From contig JAENXG010000038.1 in assembly GCA_016649675.1 (NCBI GenBank), forward strand, positions 1 through 14,187: DNA of 14,187 nucleotides, in the 5' to 3' direction. Below are positions 1 to 5,772 of this stretch, piece after piece. Numbering within the stretch: position 1 is the stretch's first letter; the number at the start of each line of letters is the position of its first letter. The notes beneath the pieces are model-generated. The model was not told the DNA's origin, did no database searches, and saw only the letters and a list, made by a program, of their open reading frames with translations. The position numbers were made by a program, and so were the translations under genes. This DNA is from Methyloceanibacter sp. (GTDB lineage: Bacteria > Pseudomonadota > Alphaproteobacteria > Rhizobiales > Methyloligellaceae).

Positions 1-514
1 GGTCTAGCTTCGCCTCCGCGACGGGCACTCCTTCCTCGAGACTCGCCTGGTCGATCAGGCGCAAGAGCGTGATGTCCTCGGCGGCGTCGAGAGGGCTCAG
101 CGCAAAGGCGACCTTCAGTCTCCGGCGCGAGCGGGTCAGCGCATCGATCGGGACGCTCCGCTCGGTGCCCTTGTCGGGCTGAACGAGCGCTGCCCCTCCG
201 GGGATGATGGCATCGAGGCCGCCGGCCTCAAGCATCTCGGCCGAGGAGCGATAACCGAAGGCATAGGCGAAGGCGCTATTGGCGTAGACCAGCGCACCGT
301 GAGCGAGAATGCCGACTGCAGCCGGCATCGCCTCGAGCAAGAGCTTCAAGCTTTGCGGGGTGAGGGCGAGGGCTTCCAACCCACCTTTTTCCTCGGCCGG
401 CGGGGTAGAGCCCGGTCCCGGCAGCACCCGGCCCTCGAGCGCACGTGCGATATGCTCCAGCGCCTCGCGGTCGCCTTCCAACTCAATGCGCCTTTGCGGT
501 CTGAGGTCGGCCAT
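1..514 (-). CDS. PAS-domain sensor protein, N-terminal part (probable sensor histidine kinase), partial
   Basis: The frame opens with ATG at 512-514 and runs without a stop through base 1, so 171 residues are visible and the C-terminus lies outside the window. Residues about 1-30 are charged and helical, 30-50 form a Pro/Gly-rich linker, and about 58-105 look like a PAS fold: LLLEAMPAAVGIL, then LVYANSAFAYAFGY, a typical PAS core with the Tyr-Ala-Asn-x-Ala-Phe pattern. Proteins with this layout are usually cytoplasmic sensor histidine kinases (PdhS- or CckA-like in this group), but no DHp, HATPase or GGDEF domain is visible, so the output domain is unknown. The first ATG is only weakly supported: GGGGCC upstream is a poor ribosome site, and TTG at 524-526 is in frame. 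The gene is divergent from the phasin gene. That this is a coding PAS protein is fairly safe; the kinase call is inference. Confidence 0.72.
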   Translation of the reverse strand, partial: MADLRPQRRIELEGDREALEHIARALEGRVLPGPGSTPPAEEKGGLEALALTPQSLKLLLEAMPAAVGILAHGALVYANSAFAYAFGYRSSAEMLEAGGLDAIIPGGAALVQPDKGTERSVPIDALTRSRRRLKVAFALSPLDAAEDITLLRLIDQASLEEGVPVAEAKLD

Positions 515-585
515 GGGCGGCCCCAATAAGGAACGTGAAGGAGCTCGTTCTGGCGCCTACGCGCAAAATCTCAGCTCAGCCACTC

Positions 586-605
586 GCCCCACCTAAGGTT
601 GGGGC
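586..605. repeat. Inverted repeat of 20 bases with a one-base bulge
   Basis: The arms read GCCCC-ACCT, then a central A, then AGGT-T-GGGGC. They are fully complementary apart from the centre and one bulged T at 600. A hairpin is possible only if the inner pairs open to form a loop. There is no U-tract on either side (TCTTACT on the plus strand), and it lies between two divergent genes, where a terminator would have no obvious client. An operator is therefore more likely than a terminator, but no regulator is known from the sequence. Confidence 0.45.
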
Positions 606-731
606 TCTTACTCGACTCATCCACTAAATTTAGGCGAATTCGGTATTTTGCATAGCGCGAAAGCAGGGAAGTTCGTCGGCAAGGCTAAAAAAGTGCTGAC
701 GGAAGCCCTCGCGCCCTTGCCCCGCCGCAGC

Positions 732-754
732 GCAACAATTATATTGCAGTGCAA
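732..754. promoter_or_regulatory. Candidate PhaR operator upstream of the phasin gene
   Basis: TTGCA-G-TGCAA (744-754) is a perfect 11-base palindrome. A further GCAACAA half-site at 732-738 lies 5 bases upstream of it, and GCAACAA recurs at 751-757. PhaR repressors of alphaproteobacteria (Paracoccus, Rhodobacter) bind TGC-rich palindromes ahead of phaP and release them when polyhydroxybutyrate is present. The site lies about 90 bases before the phasin start. TATCAT (760-765) just after it could be a -10 element, though no good -35 is evident. The palindrome is seen; the PhaR assignment is inferred from context. Confidence 0.5.
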
Positions 755-844
755 CAAAATATCATCGCGGGGCGCGTCTTTGCGAGCATAGGCGCCAAGC
801 CCGCGTGCCCCAGCGAAACGAGTCCAAGCGAAAGGTGTCATCAC

Positions 845-1336
845 ATGAGCAACACATATTCTCCCCAGGCTGCCGCCGAGCAGGCGCGCGATAGCTTCCG
901 TCAAGCCGCTCAGGAGTTCGAGAAACTCAAGCTCGATACGACCGTGCCCGAGAGCGTACGCGCGCTCGCCGAGAAGACGGTGAACCAGAGCCGCGAGGCT
1001 TACGAGCGGGGCAAGGAGGCGTTGGAAGAGGCCTTCGACTCGCTCGAGCGATCCTTCGATGCCGCGGGCCAGGGCGCCACCGCCTTCAACCGCAAGCTCA
1101 TTGACCTCGCCCAGCGTAATCTCAATTCCGCCTTCGACCTTGCCAAGAGCCTCGCCGCCGCCAAGAACCTCGGCGAGATCGTCGAGCTGCAGTCGGCCTT
1201 CATCCGCCATCAGTTCGACGTGTTCGCGAGCCAGGCGGGCGAGATCCGGGCACTCACGACCAAGATCGCGGCCGACACGACGGAGCCGATCAAGGACCAG
1301 GTGTCCCGCTCCTTCGAGGCCATCCGCAAGCCATAA
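845..1336 (+). CDS. phaP: Phasin family protein (Phasin_2 type)
   Basis: This encodes a 163-residue protein rich in Ala, Glu, Gln and Arg with no signal peptide and no membrane segment. It is almost wholly amphipathic helix, as phasins are. Residues about 15-135 carry the family pattern: a helix with repeated Phe spacing (FRQAAQEFEKL, LEEAFDSLERSFDAA), then FNRKLIDLAQRNLNSAFDLAKSLAAAKNLGEIVELQ broken here only by position, and LQSAFIRHQFDVFASQAGEI near the end. Phasins coat polyhydroxyalkanoate granules and control their number and size. I chose the ATG at 845 because AAAGG lies 9 bases upstream and the family begins here; an in-frame start at 749 would add 32 unlike residues and overlap the candidate PhaR site. 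The gene stands alone, with a terminator-like hairpin about 60 bases after its stop. The symbol phaP is by family, not by proven orthology. Confidence 0.88.
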   Translation: MSNTYSPQAAAEQARDSFRQAAQEFEKLKLDTTVPESVRALAEKTVNQSREAYERGKEALEEAFDSLERSFDAAGQGATAFNRKLIDLAQRNLNSAFDLAKSLAAAKNLGEIVELQSAFIRHQFDVFASQAGEIRALTTKIAADTTEPIKDQVSRSFEAIRKP

Positions 1337-1397
1337 CCGTCTTGCGGTTCCGTGCAGGTTGCTTGAGAGATTGAGCGCTAGTACGGCGTAGCGCGCG

Positions 1398-1425
1398 AAA
1401 GGCCCGGGGTTCGCTCCGGGCCTTT
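1398..1425 (+). terminator. Hairpin terminator after the phasin gene
   Basis: AAAGGCCCGG (1398-1407) pairs perfectly with CCGGGCCTTT (1416-1425) around an 8-base loop, giving a 10-base-pair stem about 60 bases after the phasin stop. The run of U is short (TTTCTGCGTCT), so termination may be incomplete, but stem strength and position fit an intrinsic terminator for the phasin transcript. Confidence 0.65.
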
Positions 1426-1503
1426 CTGCGTCTAGGGCTGCCGCCGCTTGCTTTTCGCTTCGTTCAGACCTCGCCTTCACTCTGAGGAGCAGCCTGCTCA
1501 CGC

Positions 1504-1532
1504 TTGCAACGGGTCTTGGCTCCGCTTAGGTT
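1504..1532 (+). promoter_or_regulatory. Probable sigma-70 promoter of tRNA-His
   Basis: TTGCAA (1504-1509) and TAGGTT (1527-1532) are separated by exactly 17 bases and lie about 25 bases before the mature tRNA 5' end at 1558. This would give a short leader for RNase P. Spacing and position are good; the -10 hexamer is only a fair match. Confidence 0.45.
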
Positions 1533-1557
1533 CGCCCGCGAAGGCTTGGGAAGCTAT

Positions 1558-1634
1558 GCCGCTGTAGCTCAGTTGGTTAGAGCGCTTGACTGTGGATCAA
1601 GAGGTCGGCGATTCGAATTCGCCCAGCGGTACCA
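1558..1634 (+). tRNA. tRNA-His (anticodon GUG), alphaproteobacterial type lacking G-1
   Basis: A full cloverleaf can be drawn. Acceptor arm GCCGCTG (1558-1564) pairs with CAGCGGT (1624-1630); D arm GCTC/GAGC; anticodon arm CTTGA/TCAAG around loop CTGTGGA, giving anticodon GTG; T arm GGCGA/TCGCC around TTCGAAT. The terminal CCA is encoded (1632-1634). Almost all tRNA-His carry an extra G at -1 facing C73. Here the base before G1 is T (1557), position 1:72 is G:U, and the discriminator is A73. This set is known from a clade of alphaproteobacteria whose HisRS diverged to match. The gene appears to stand alone between the phasin gene and minus-strand small genes. Confidence 0.97.
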
Positions 1635-1740
1635 CCCCTTAACGGCCTTAAGACCCCACCTAAAACTATCCGGGTAACCCAAGGAAGTTGCTGGCGGGCG
1701 AAAGAGGGGTGCGGTGGTTTGGGGATCGCAAGAAGACGTA

Positions 1741-1777
1741 AATAAAAAGAGACCCCGACCGAGTGGGCCGGGGGTCT
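1741..1777 (-). terminator. Intrinsic terminator for the minus-strand small lipoprotein gene
   Basis: Read on the minus strand, AGACCCC (1777-1771) pairs with GGGGTCT (1756-1750) around an imperfectly paired inner part, and the stem runs into a U-rich tract CTTTTTATTT (1750-1741 side). It lies about 45 bases beyond the stop of the lipoprotein gene. A second U-run (1799-1793) directly after a weak hairpin at 1816-1800 could add a first, poorer stop site. In the plus direction the hairpin lacks a U-tract, so it is a weak candidate for ending the tRNA transcript. Confidence 0.65.
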
Positions 1778-1820
1778 TGGCATCTGCTGGAGAAAAAAAG
1801 GGCGCTATCGAGCCGTCATT

Positions 1821-1931
1821 TTAACCGAGCTTCAGTGGCGTGGTGGCCACGGCCTTCTCGTGATGGCCAAAGCAGCCACCAAGTCCGATCGTTGCTGTGA
1901 TGATGATGGCGCAAGCCAAAAAGAGACGCAT
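1821..1931 (-). CDS. Small putative lipoprotein, 36 residues
   Basis: Minus-strand ATG (1931-1929) to TAA (1823-1821) encodes 36 residues. Residues 1-19 are a signal peptide: MRLF, then a hydrophobic stretch ACAIIITATIGLGG, ending in the lipobox LGGC with Cys20 as the lipidation site. The mature peptide would be only 17 residues, CFGHHEKAVATTPLKLG. A GGGGGA ribosome site lies 7 bases before the ATG, and a minus-strand terminator follows, so the short frame has all the signals of a gene. The function is unknown. Very short lipoproteins of this shape occur in other Hyphomicrobiales and in enterobacteria (entericidin-like in size only). The Phe-Gly-His-His segment might bind metal, but this is speculation. 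It is short enough to be missed by automatic annotation. Confidence 0.66.
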   Translation of the reverse strand: MRLFLACAIIITATIGLGGCFGHHEKAVATTPLKLG

Positions 1932-2231
1932 GGATTGATCCCCCGTAGTCCTCGTTTACGAATCAATTCTAGCTTGTGTTGCGCTCGGACGCTGTGACTC
2001 TTGGGACACGCACGCTCGAAAAAGGGCGCCGACCGAAGCCGGCGCCTCTCTGCATCTCCTGGCCTAGACATCGTCTTCGGCCTCGCCCCGTTCTCTTGCT
2101 GCAGAGGAACCTAAGCCAAGCTCCGGATGTTCCGCCGGCGCCATCCGCACGAGCAAGCGCTTCTGACTTGCTCAGTGCTTCGCATCGTCAACAGAGTGGG
2201 GATCGCCAGCGCTAAGTCCCGGGGGCGCGGT
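1932..2231. other. Intergenic stretch between two minus-strand small genes
   Basis: This 300-base stretch holds the minus-strand terminator at 2020-2047 and, to its left, the upstream region of the lipoprotein gene. The minus-strand sequence TAGAAT, complement of 1968-1973, is a possible -10 element, but I see no good -35 for it. Open frames crossing the stretch on either strand run through the terminator hairpin, have Arg/Ser-rich compositions typical of out-of-frame high-G+C reading, and lack ribosome sites. I see no gene in it. Confidence 0.45.
2020..2047 (-). terminator. Intrinsic terminator for the minus-strand secreted-protein gene
   Basis: On the minus strand GGCGCCG (2046-2040) pairs with CGGCGCC (2031-2025) around an 8-base loop, followed directly by CTTTTTCG. 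This is a classical strong hairpin with a U-run. The nearest minus-strand gene upstream is the 100-residue secreted protein, whose stop lies about 185 bases before it. The plus direction has only TCTCT after the stem. Confidence 0.75.
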
Positions 2232-2534
2232 CTACCGGGCCGAGTAGGCCCAGGCGGGTGCGGGCCGGTCTACCCCAGGTCCTGGGATGGCGATCGAATT
2301 ACCGTAATCCGACACATGCGTGCTGCTGTCGCTGTTGCCGATAAACGGCAGCGCGAGCGAGCTGCCCTTGCTGTAGTCGGGATTGAACAATTGCGCCGAC
2401 GGAGAAGCGAAGTGGGACGAGCCGTCCTGGAGGCTCGCGTTCTGGCCTTCGATATCGAAAGCGTAGGCGGTGCGCGGTGCTGCGGCCAAACCTGCCGCGC
2501 CGCACAGCACCAGGACGAGACCGAGATGTTTCAT
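2232..2534 (-). CDS. Small secreted protein of unknown function
   Basis: A 100-residue protein I do not recognise. Residues 1-25 form a clear Sec signal peptide: MKH, a hydrophobic core LGLVLVLCGAAGLAAA, and cleavage after AYA. The mature part of about 75 residues is polar, rich in Ser, Asn, Gly, Asp and Pro, and has no Cys; it begins FDIEGQNASLQDGSS and contains the segments FNPDYSKGSSLALPFIGNSDS and YGNSIAIPGPGVDR. It has no transmembrane segment and would be periplasmic or released. GGGGGA lies 8 bases before the ATG, nearly the same ribosome site as that of the small lipoprotein gene. A strong terminator follows at 2020-2047. The gene is divergent from the glycosyltransferase gene across 141 bases. 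The signal peptide and its own transcription unit make it a credible gene; no role can be assigned. Confidence 0.78.
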   Translation of the reverse strand: MKHLGLVLVLCGAAGLAAAPRTAYAFDIEGQNASLQDGSSHFASPSAQLFNPDYSKGSSLALPFIGNSDSSTHVSDYGNSIAIPGPGVDRPAPAWAYSAR

Positions 2535-2675
2535 CGCAGAAGTCCCCCGAAGCAGCTCTCTTGATTACCGTTAACATAGCGCGTTACGGGCTTCCGCGCC
2601 AGTCGGAGAAGAGTTGGGGCGCAGGAAGAGCCGGGGCTGTTTCGCAAGCGGCGCCGCGCTGATACAAGCCGTTTC

Positions 2676-3800
2676 ATGGCCCCCCGCCTCCTCTATGTCG
2701 TCACCGAGGACTGGTACTTTCTGTCGCACCGGCTGCCTATGGCCCGGGCCGCGCAGGAAGCCGGCTACGAGGTGCATGTCGCGACTCGGCTGAAGGACGG
2801 CGCGGCGTCCATCGCCAAGGAAGGCTTCGTGCCGCATGCGCTCAACTGGAGCCGGGGCAGCCTCTCGCCGCTCGGCAGCCTGTCCGCGATCTGGGAGCTC
2901 CGGCGCCTCCTTCGCGCGCTCAAGCCCGACATCCTCCACAACGTGTCGTTGAAGCCCGTTCTGCTCGGGACAGCGGCGAGCCTCGGTCTTTCCGCCACTG
3001 CGGTGGTCAACAGCCTTACCGGGCTCGGCACGCTCTTCATCGGCGAGGCGCGGGTGAGCGGAGCGACGCGGCGCGCCGTGCGCTTCGCGCTCCGGCACCT
3101 CCTTAACCGGAAGCGCAGCAGGACCGTGGTGCAGAATCCCGACGACCGCGCCTTCGTCATCGCGCTTGGCGTGCCGCCTTCGACCGTGATGCTCATTCCG
3201 GGCTCGGGCGTCGACACCAAGGCGCTGACCCCGCTGCCCGAGCCGCCGCCGCCGGTAACCGCCGCCTATGTCGGACGCATGCTCGCCGACAAGGGTGTGC
3301 TCACCCTCATCGATGCGTTCTCCCTCCTCGGCAAGCGAGGAGTGACACTCAAGCTCCTGCTCGCGGGCGACTGCGACAAGGAGAATCCAGGCTCGCTTGC
3401 GCCCGAGCAACTCCGCGAATTCGCAAGCCTCTACGGCATCGAATGGCTCGGCCACGTGGCCGATATCAGGACGGTCTGGGCGCGCGCTCATTTCGCCGTG
3501 CTTGCCTCCCGCCGCGAGGGGCTGCCCAAGAGCCTGCTCGAAGCTGCGGCTTGCGGGCGGGCGATGGTCGCGACCGATGCGCCTGGCTGCCGCGAGATCG
3601 CCATCGAGGGCGAGACCGCGCTCACGGTACCGGTCGATGATGTCGGGGCATTGGCCGACGCCATGGCGAGGCTCGCGGGTGACGCAGCCTTGCGGGACAG
3701 ATTCGGCAAGGCCGCGCGCGCGTTGGTGGAGAGCAAGTTCTCGGCCGAGGCCATCGGGCATCAGACCGTCGTGCTGTACGATGCGCTTAGGGCTGTGTAG
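2676..3800 (+). CDS. Glycosyltransferase family 4 (GT-B fold)
   Basis: This encodes 374 residues, a normal length for a GT4 retaining glycosyltransferase. The N-terminal acceptor domain (about 1-185) starts LLYVVTEDWYFLSHRLPMARAA, which is typical of polysaccharide glycosyltransferases of the WbpT/PglA kind. The C-terminal donor domain shows GSGVD (176-180), VGRMLADKG (199-207) and the E-x7-E motif in SRREGLPKSLLEAAACG, with Glu281 and Glu289 binding the nucleotide sugar. There is no signal peptide or membrane helix, so it should act at the inner face of the membrane on a lipid-linked or nucleotide acceptor. Its 3' end overlaps the converging WbpV-like gene by 14 bases. The context suggests that it adds a sugar to the chain begun by the neighbouring initiating transferase; the donor and acceptor cannot be read from sequence. 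The ATG has no clear ribosome site, so the start is less sure than the gene. Confidence 0.9.
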   Translation: MAPRLLYVVTEDWYFLSHRLPMARAAQEAGYEVHVATRLKDGAASIAKEGFVPHALNWSRGSLSPLGSLSAIWELRRLLRALKPDILHNVSLKPVLLGTAASLGLSATAVVNSLTGLGTLFIGEARVSGATRRAVRFALRHLLNRKRSRTVVQNPDDRAFVIALGVPPSTVMLIPGSGVDTKALTPLPEPPPPVTAAYVGRMLADKGVLTLIDAFSLLGKRGVTLKLLLAGDCDKENPGSLAPEQLREFASLYGIEWLGHVADIRTVWARAHFAVLASRREGLPKSLLEAAACGRAMVATDAPGCREIAIEGETALTVPVDDVGALADAMARLAGDAALRDRFGKAARALVESKFSAEAIGHQTVVLYDALRAV

Positions 3801-4725
3801 CGCCGTTCTCGGCACGCATCATCTTGGCGATACCGTCGCGCGTCGCCACGTCCGGGCGCCAGCCGATCCCCATCAGCTTCGCGGCGTCGATGACGAAGTC
3901 GCCCGAGATGCGCTCCCACTCGGCCTCCCTGCCGAAGGACTTCATCAGCCGCTTGACGGCGCCCAGCGGCACCTTCACGAGGTGAGGGGGGCGTCCGAGC
4001 CCCTCACGCATGGCGGTGACGAGGTCGGCCACGCTGATCGGCTCGGCATCGGCGACGAGAAACGTCGCGTTCGCTGCCTGCTCCGAGACGAGCACAAGCG
4101 CGATCGCCGAGACGAGGTTCTTGAGGGCGAGCAGCGAACGGCGGTTGTCGAGGCCGGCGAACGGGAGCGGCATGGGTGTCCTGGCGAGCGTGGCAAGGCT
4201 CGCAATATTGCCTTTGACGCCTTTGCCATAGACGACGGCGGGGCGGAGCACGGTGAAGGCGACGCCGCTTTGCTCGATGAGCCGCTCGGCCGCAAGCTTC
4301 GAACGTCCATAGGCGTCGGTGGGGAGCGCAGCATCCTTCTCGGTGATGGGATGATCCGCCGAGAGGCCTGCTTGCGCCCGTACCGAGGAGATGAGCACGA
4401 GACGCGTCACCCTGCCGCGCGCCGCTTCGGCAAGCTCACCGGCGGCGTCAGCATTGATGCGGGTATAGAGCTCATCGGGCAAGGAGCCGGGCGCGTGCGC
4501 GATGCCGGCGAGATGCACGACGTGGCTTGCGCCATCGAGCAGCGCGGACCAATCGGCGGGACGCCCCAGGTCGGGCATGGCGACGCGCTCGATCCCGCTT
4601 TCCGCTTGGATGCTCGATGGATCGCGCGAGGCGGCCCTGACTTGCCAGCCGACCTTGGCGAGGACGCCCGCAAGCCGCCTGCCGATGAAACCCGAGGCGC
4701 CGGTGATGAGGACGCGGCGGCCCAT
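3787..4725 (-). CDS. NAD-dependent epimerase/dehydratase, WbpV/WreQ-like nucleotide-sugar 4-reductase
   Basis: A 312-residue extended short-chain dehydrogenase. The Rossmann motif is GASGFIG (9-15), HLAG lies at 71-74, the catalytic Ser is in LISSV (113/114), and Tyr139 and Lys143 form the YxxxK pair in YGRSK. RPAVVYG (161-167) is the usual SDR sugar-binding strand. In Pseudomonas WbpV and Rhizobium etli WreQ, proteins in this same context reduce the 4-keto sugar made by the dehydratase to UDP-N-acetyl-D-quinovosamine. The ATG directly follows the TAG of the WecA-like gene with no spacer, which implies translational coupling. The 3' end overlaps the converging glycosyltransferase gene by 14 bases. 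The SDR fold and cofactor site are certain; the choice between 4-reductase and 4-epimerase rests on neighbourhood and is inference. Confidence 0.88.
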   Translation of the reverse strand: MGRRVLITGASGFIGRRLAGVLAKVGWQVRAASRDPSSIQAESGIERVAMPDLGRPADWSALLDGASHVVHLAGIAHAPGSLPDELYTRINADAAGELAEAARGRVTRLVLISSVRAQAGLSADHPITEKDAALPTDAYGRSKLAAERLIEQSGVAFTVLRPAVVYGKGVKGNIASLATLARTPMPLPFAGLDNRRSLLALKNLVSAIALVLVSEQAANATFLVADAEPISVADLVTAMREGLGRPPHLVKVPLGAVKRLMKSFGREAEWERISGDFVIDAAKLMGIGWRPDVATRDGIAKMMRAENGATQP

Positions 4726-5772
4726 CTAGCGGCCCCGCGCCAGAGCGTAGAGCACGAGCCCCGTCGCGAGCACGCCGAGGCCGAGACATAAAAAATCGAC
4801 CAAGAACGAGCGGGCGAGCACCGTAGCGACGGCAAGGCCGGTGAGAAGGAGGCCAAGCAGGAAAACCCGCGCCGTCACCTGCCGCACGCTTAAGCCCGCC
4901 TCCACCGCGCGCTGATAGAAATGCGTCTTATGCGCCGAGAGGATCGGCTCCCCGTCGATAATGCGGCGGAACAGAGTCAGCGTCGCGTCGGCCAGCGTAT
5001 AGAGCGATAGCAGAAGCGCCGCCGCCAGGTGCGCCTTGGCGACAAAGACCAGCATGAAGGCGAGGCAGAAACCGATCGGCAGGCTGCCGGCGTCGCCGAG
5101 AAAGACCTTGGCCGGATGCTTGTTGAACAGGGCGAAGCCGAGCACGGCGCCGAGCAGCGCGAGCGCGAGCAGCCCGACCGTGGCGGGGATCGCTCCCAAA
5201 GCCTGCAAGGCCGCGATGCCAAGCGTCATCGGCACGACCTGCGCCACCGTCATCCAGTCGAGCCCATCGAGGAAATTTATGGCGTTCACGAACCAGACGG
5301 TGCCGAGCACGATCAGCGCGCGTTCCACGACAAGGGGAAGCAGGTCGGGAAGAACCTGAAACCCGTCGGGCAGGCTGAAGGCCATGACGAGGGCCGCGAG
5401 TGTCTGGCCGATGAGGCGCCAGGAGACGGGGAGCGCGTGGGCGTCGTCGAGCGCGCCGAGAATGGTGAGCGCCACGGCGATCGCCAGCACCGGAACGAGG
5501 CTCGGCTCCGGCGCGGGATGCCACAGGAGGAGCGCAAGTCCGCAGCCGATCAGCAGGGTCGCCATGACCGCGAGCCCTGCGCCTTGCGGCGTCGCGACCT
5601 TATGCGAGGAGCGCGCGTTCGGCCGCGCCAAGAGATAGCGGACGAGGAGCGGTCTCAACAGAAGGACCAGGAGGGCTGAGAGGCCCGCGCACCCCGCCAC
5701 CATGGCGGCCCAAAGCGCAGGCTGATCGAGCGGCATCCCCTCTAATGCAGCGTGCGGGAGACGGGCTGCCAT
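4726..5772 (-). CDS. Polyprenyl-phosphate sugar-1-phosphate transferase (MraY/WecA family, WbpL/WreU-like)
   Basis: A 348-residue polytopic membrane protein with about ten hydrophobic helices. Family motifs appear in order: RSSHK followed by PQGAG (54-66), the Asp-Asp pair in LGALDDAHALP (109-110), NAINFLDGLD (163-172), the catalytic KVFLGDAGS (222-230) and HKTHFYQR (281-288). Such enzymes move a HexNAc-1-phosphate from UDP to undecaprenyl phosphate at the cytoplasmic face and so start O-antigen or capsule chains. The usual PRGGG of the first motif reads PQGAG here. The gene overlaps the end of the WbpM-like gene by 31 bases and abuts the WbpV-like gene. An alternative ATG at 5736 would begin MPLDQPAL and leave a more typical short N-terminus; neither start has an ideally spaced ribosome site. 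With its two neighbours, a QuiNAc or FucNAc donor is the best guess for the sugar. Confidence 0.9.
   Translation of the reverse strand: MAARLPHAALEGMPLDQPALWAAMVAGCAGLSALLVLLLRPLLVRYLLARPNARSSHKVATPQGAGLAVMATLLIGCGLALLLWHPAPEPSLVPVLAIAVALTILGALDDAHALPVSWRLIGQTLAALVMAFSLPDGFQVLPDLLPLVVERALIVLGTVWFVNAINFLDGLDWMTVAQVVPMTLGIAALQALGAIPATVGLLALALLGAVLGFALFNKHPAKVFLGDAGSLPIGFCLAFMLVFVAKAHLAAALLLSLYTLADATLTLFRRIIDGEPILSAHKTHFYQRAVEAGLSVRQVTARVFLLGLLLTGLAVATVLARSFLVDFLCLGLGVLATGLVLYALARGR

Larger units (their letters stand above)
515..844. other. Divergent intergenic region, sensor gene / phasin gene
   Basis: This 330-base stretch separates two divergent genes and I find no convincing coding frame in it. 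It is richer in A+T than its surroundings, as expected for promoters. It contains a near-perfect inverted repeat at 586-605 and a TGC-rich palindrome at 744-754, both listed separately. The ribosome site of the phasin gene (AAAGG, 831-835) lies at its right end. Confidence 0.6.

Noticed and set aside
617..1501. 294-residue minus-strand open frame across the phasin gene
   Set aside because: Antisense frame of a high-G+C gene with no ribosome site and no recognisable domain. The plus-strand phasin has a clear family pattern, ribosome site and terminator; the antisense frame also runs through that terminator hairpin.
1638..1652. CTTAA-CGGCC-TTAAG hairpin just after tRNA-His
   Set aside because: Only five base pairs, mostly A:T, and no U-run; too weak to call a terminator.
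2561..2589. TTGATT as -35 of a promoter for the glycosyltransferase gene
   Set aside because: No -10 hexamer at 16-18 bases (TTACGG at best); not strong enough to list.
2571..3815. 414-residue minus-strand open frame over the glycosyltransferase gene
   Set aside because: Composition (Arg/Glu/His/Gly-rich) is that of a reverse reading of a high-G+C gene. The plus strand carries all GT4 motifs.
3397..4791. 464-residue plus-strand open frame across two genes
   Set aside because: It runs from inside the glycosyltransferase gene through the whole antisense of the SDR gene, changes composition midway and shows no motif.
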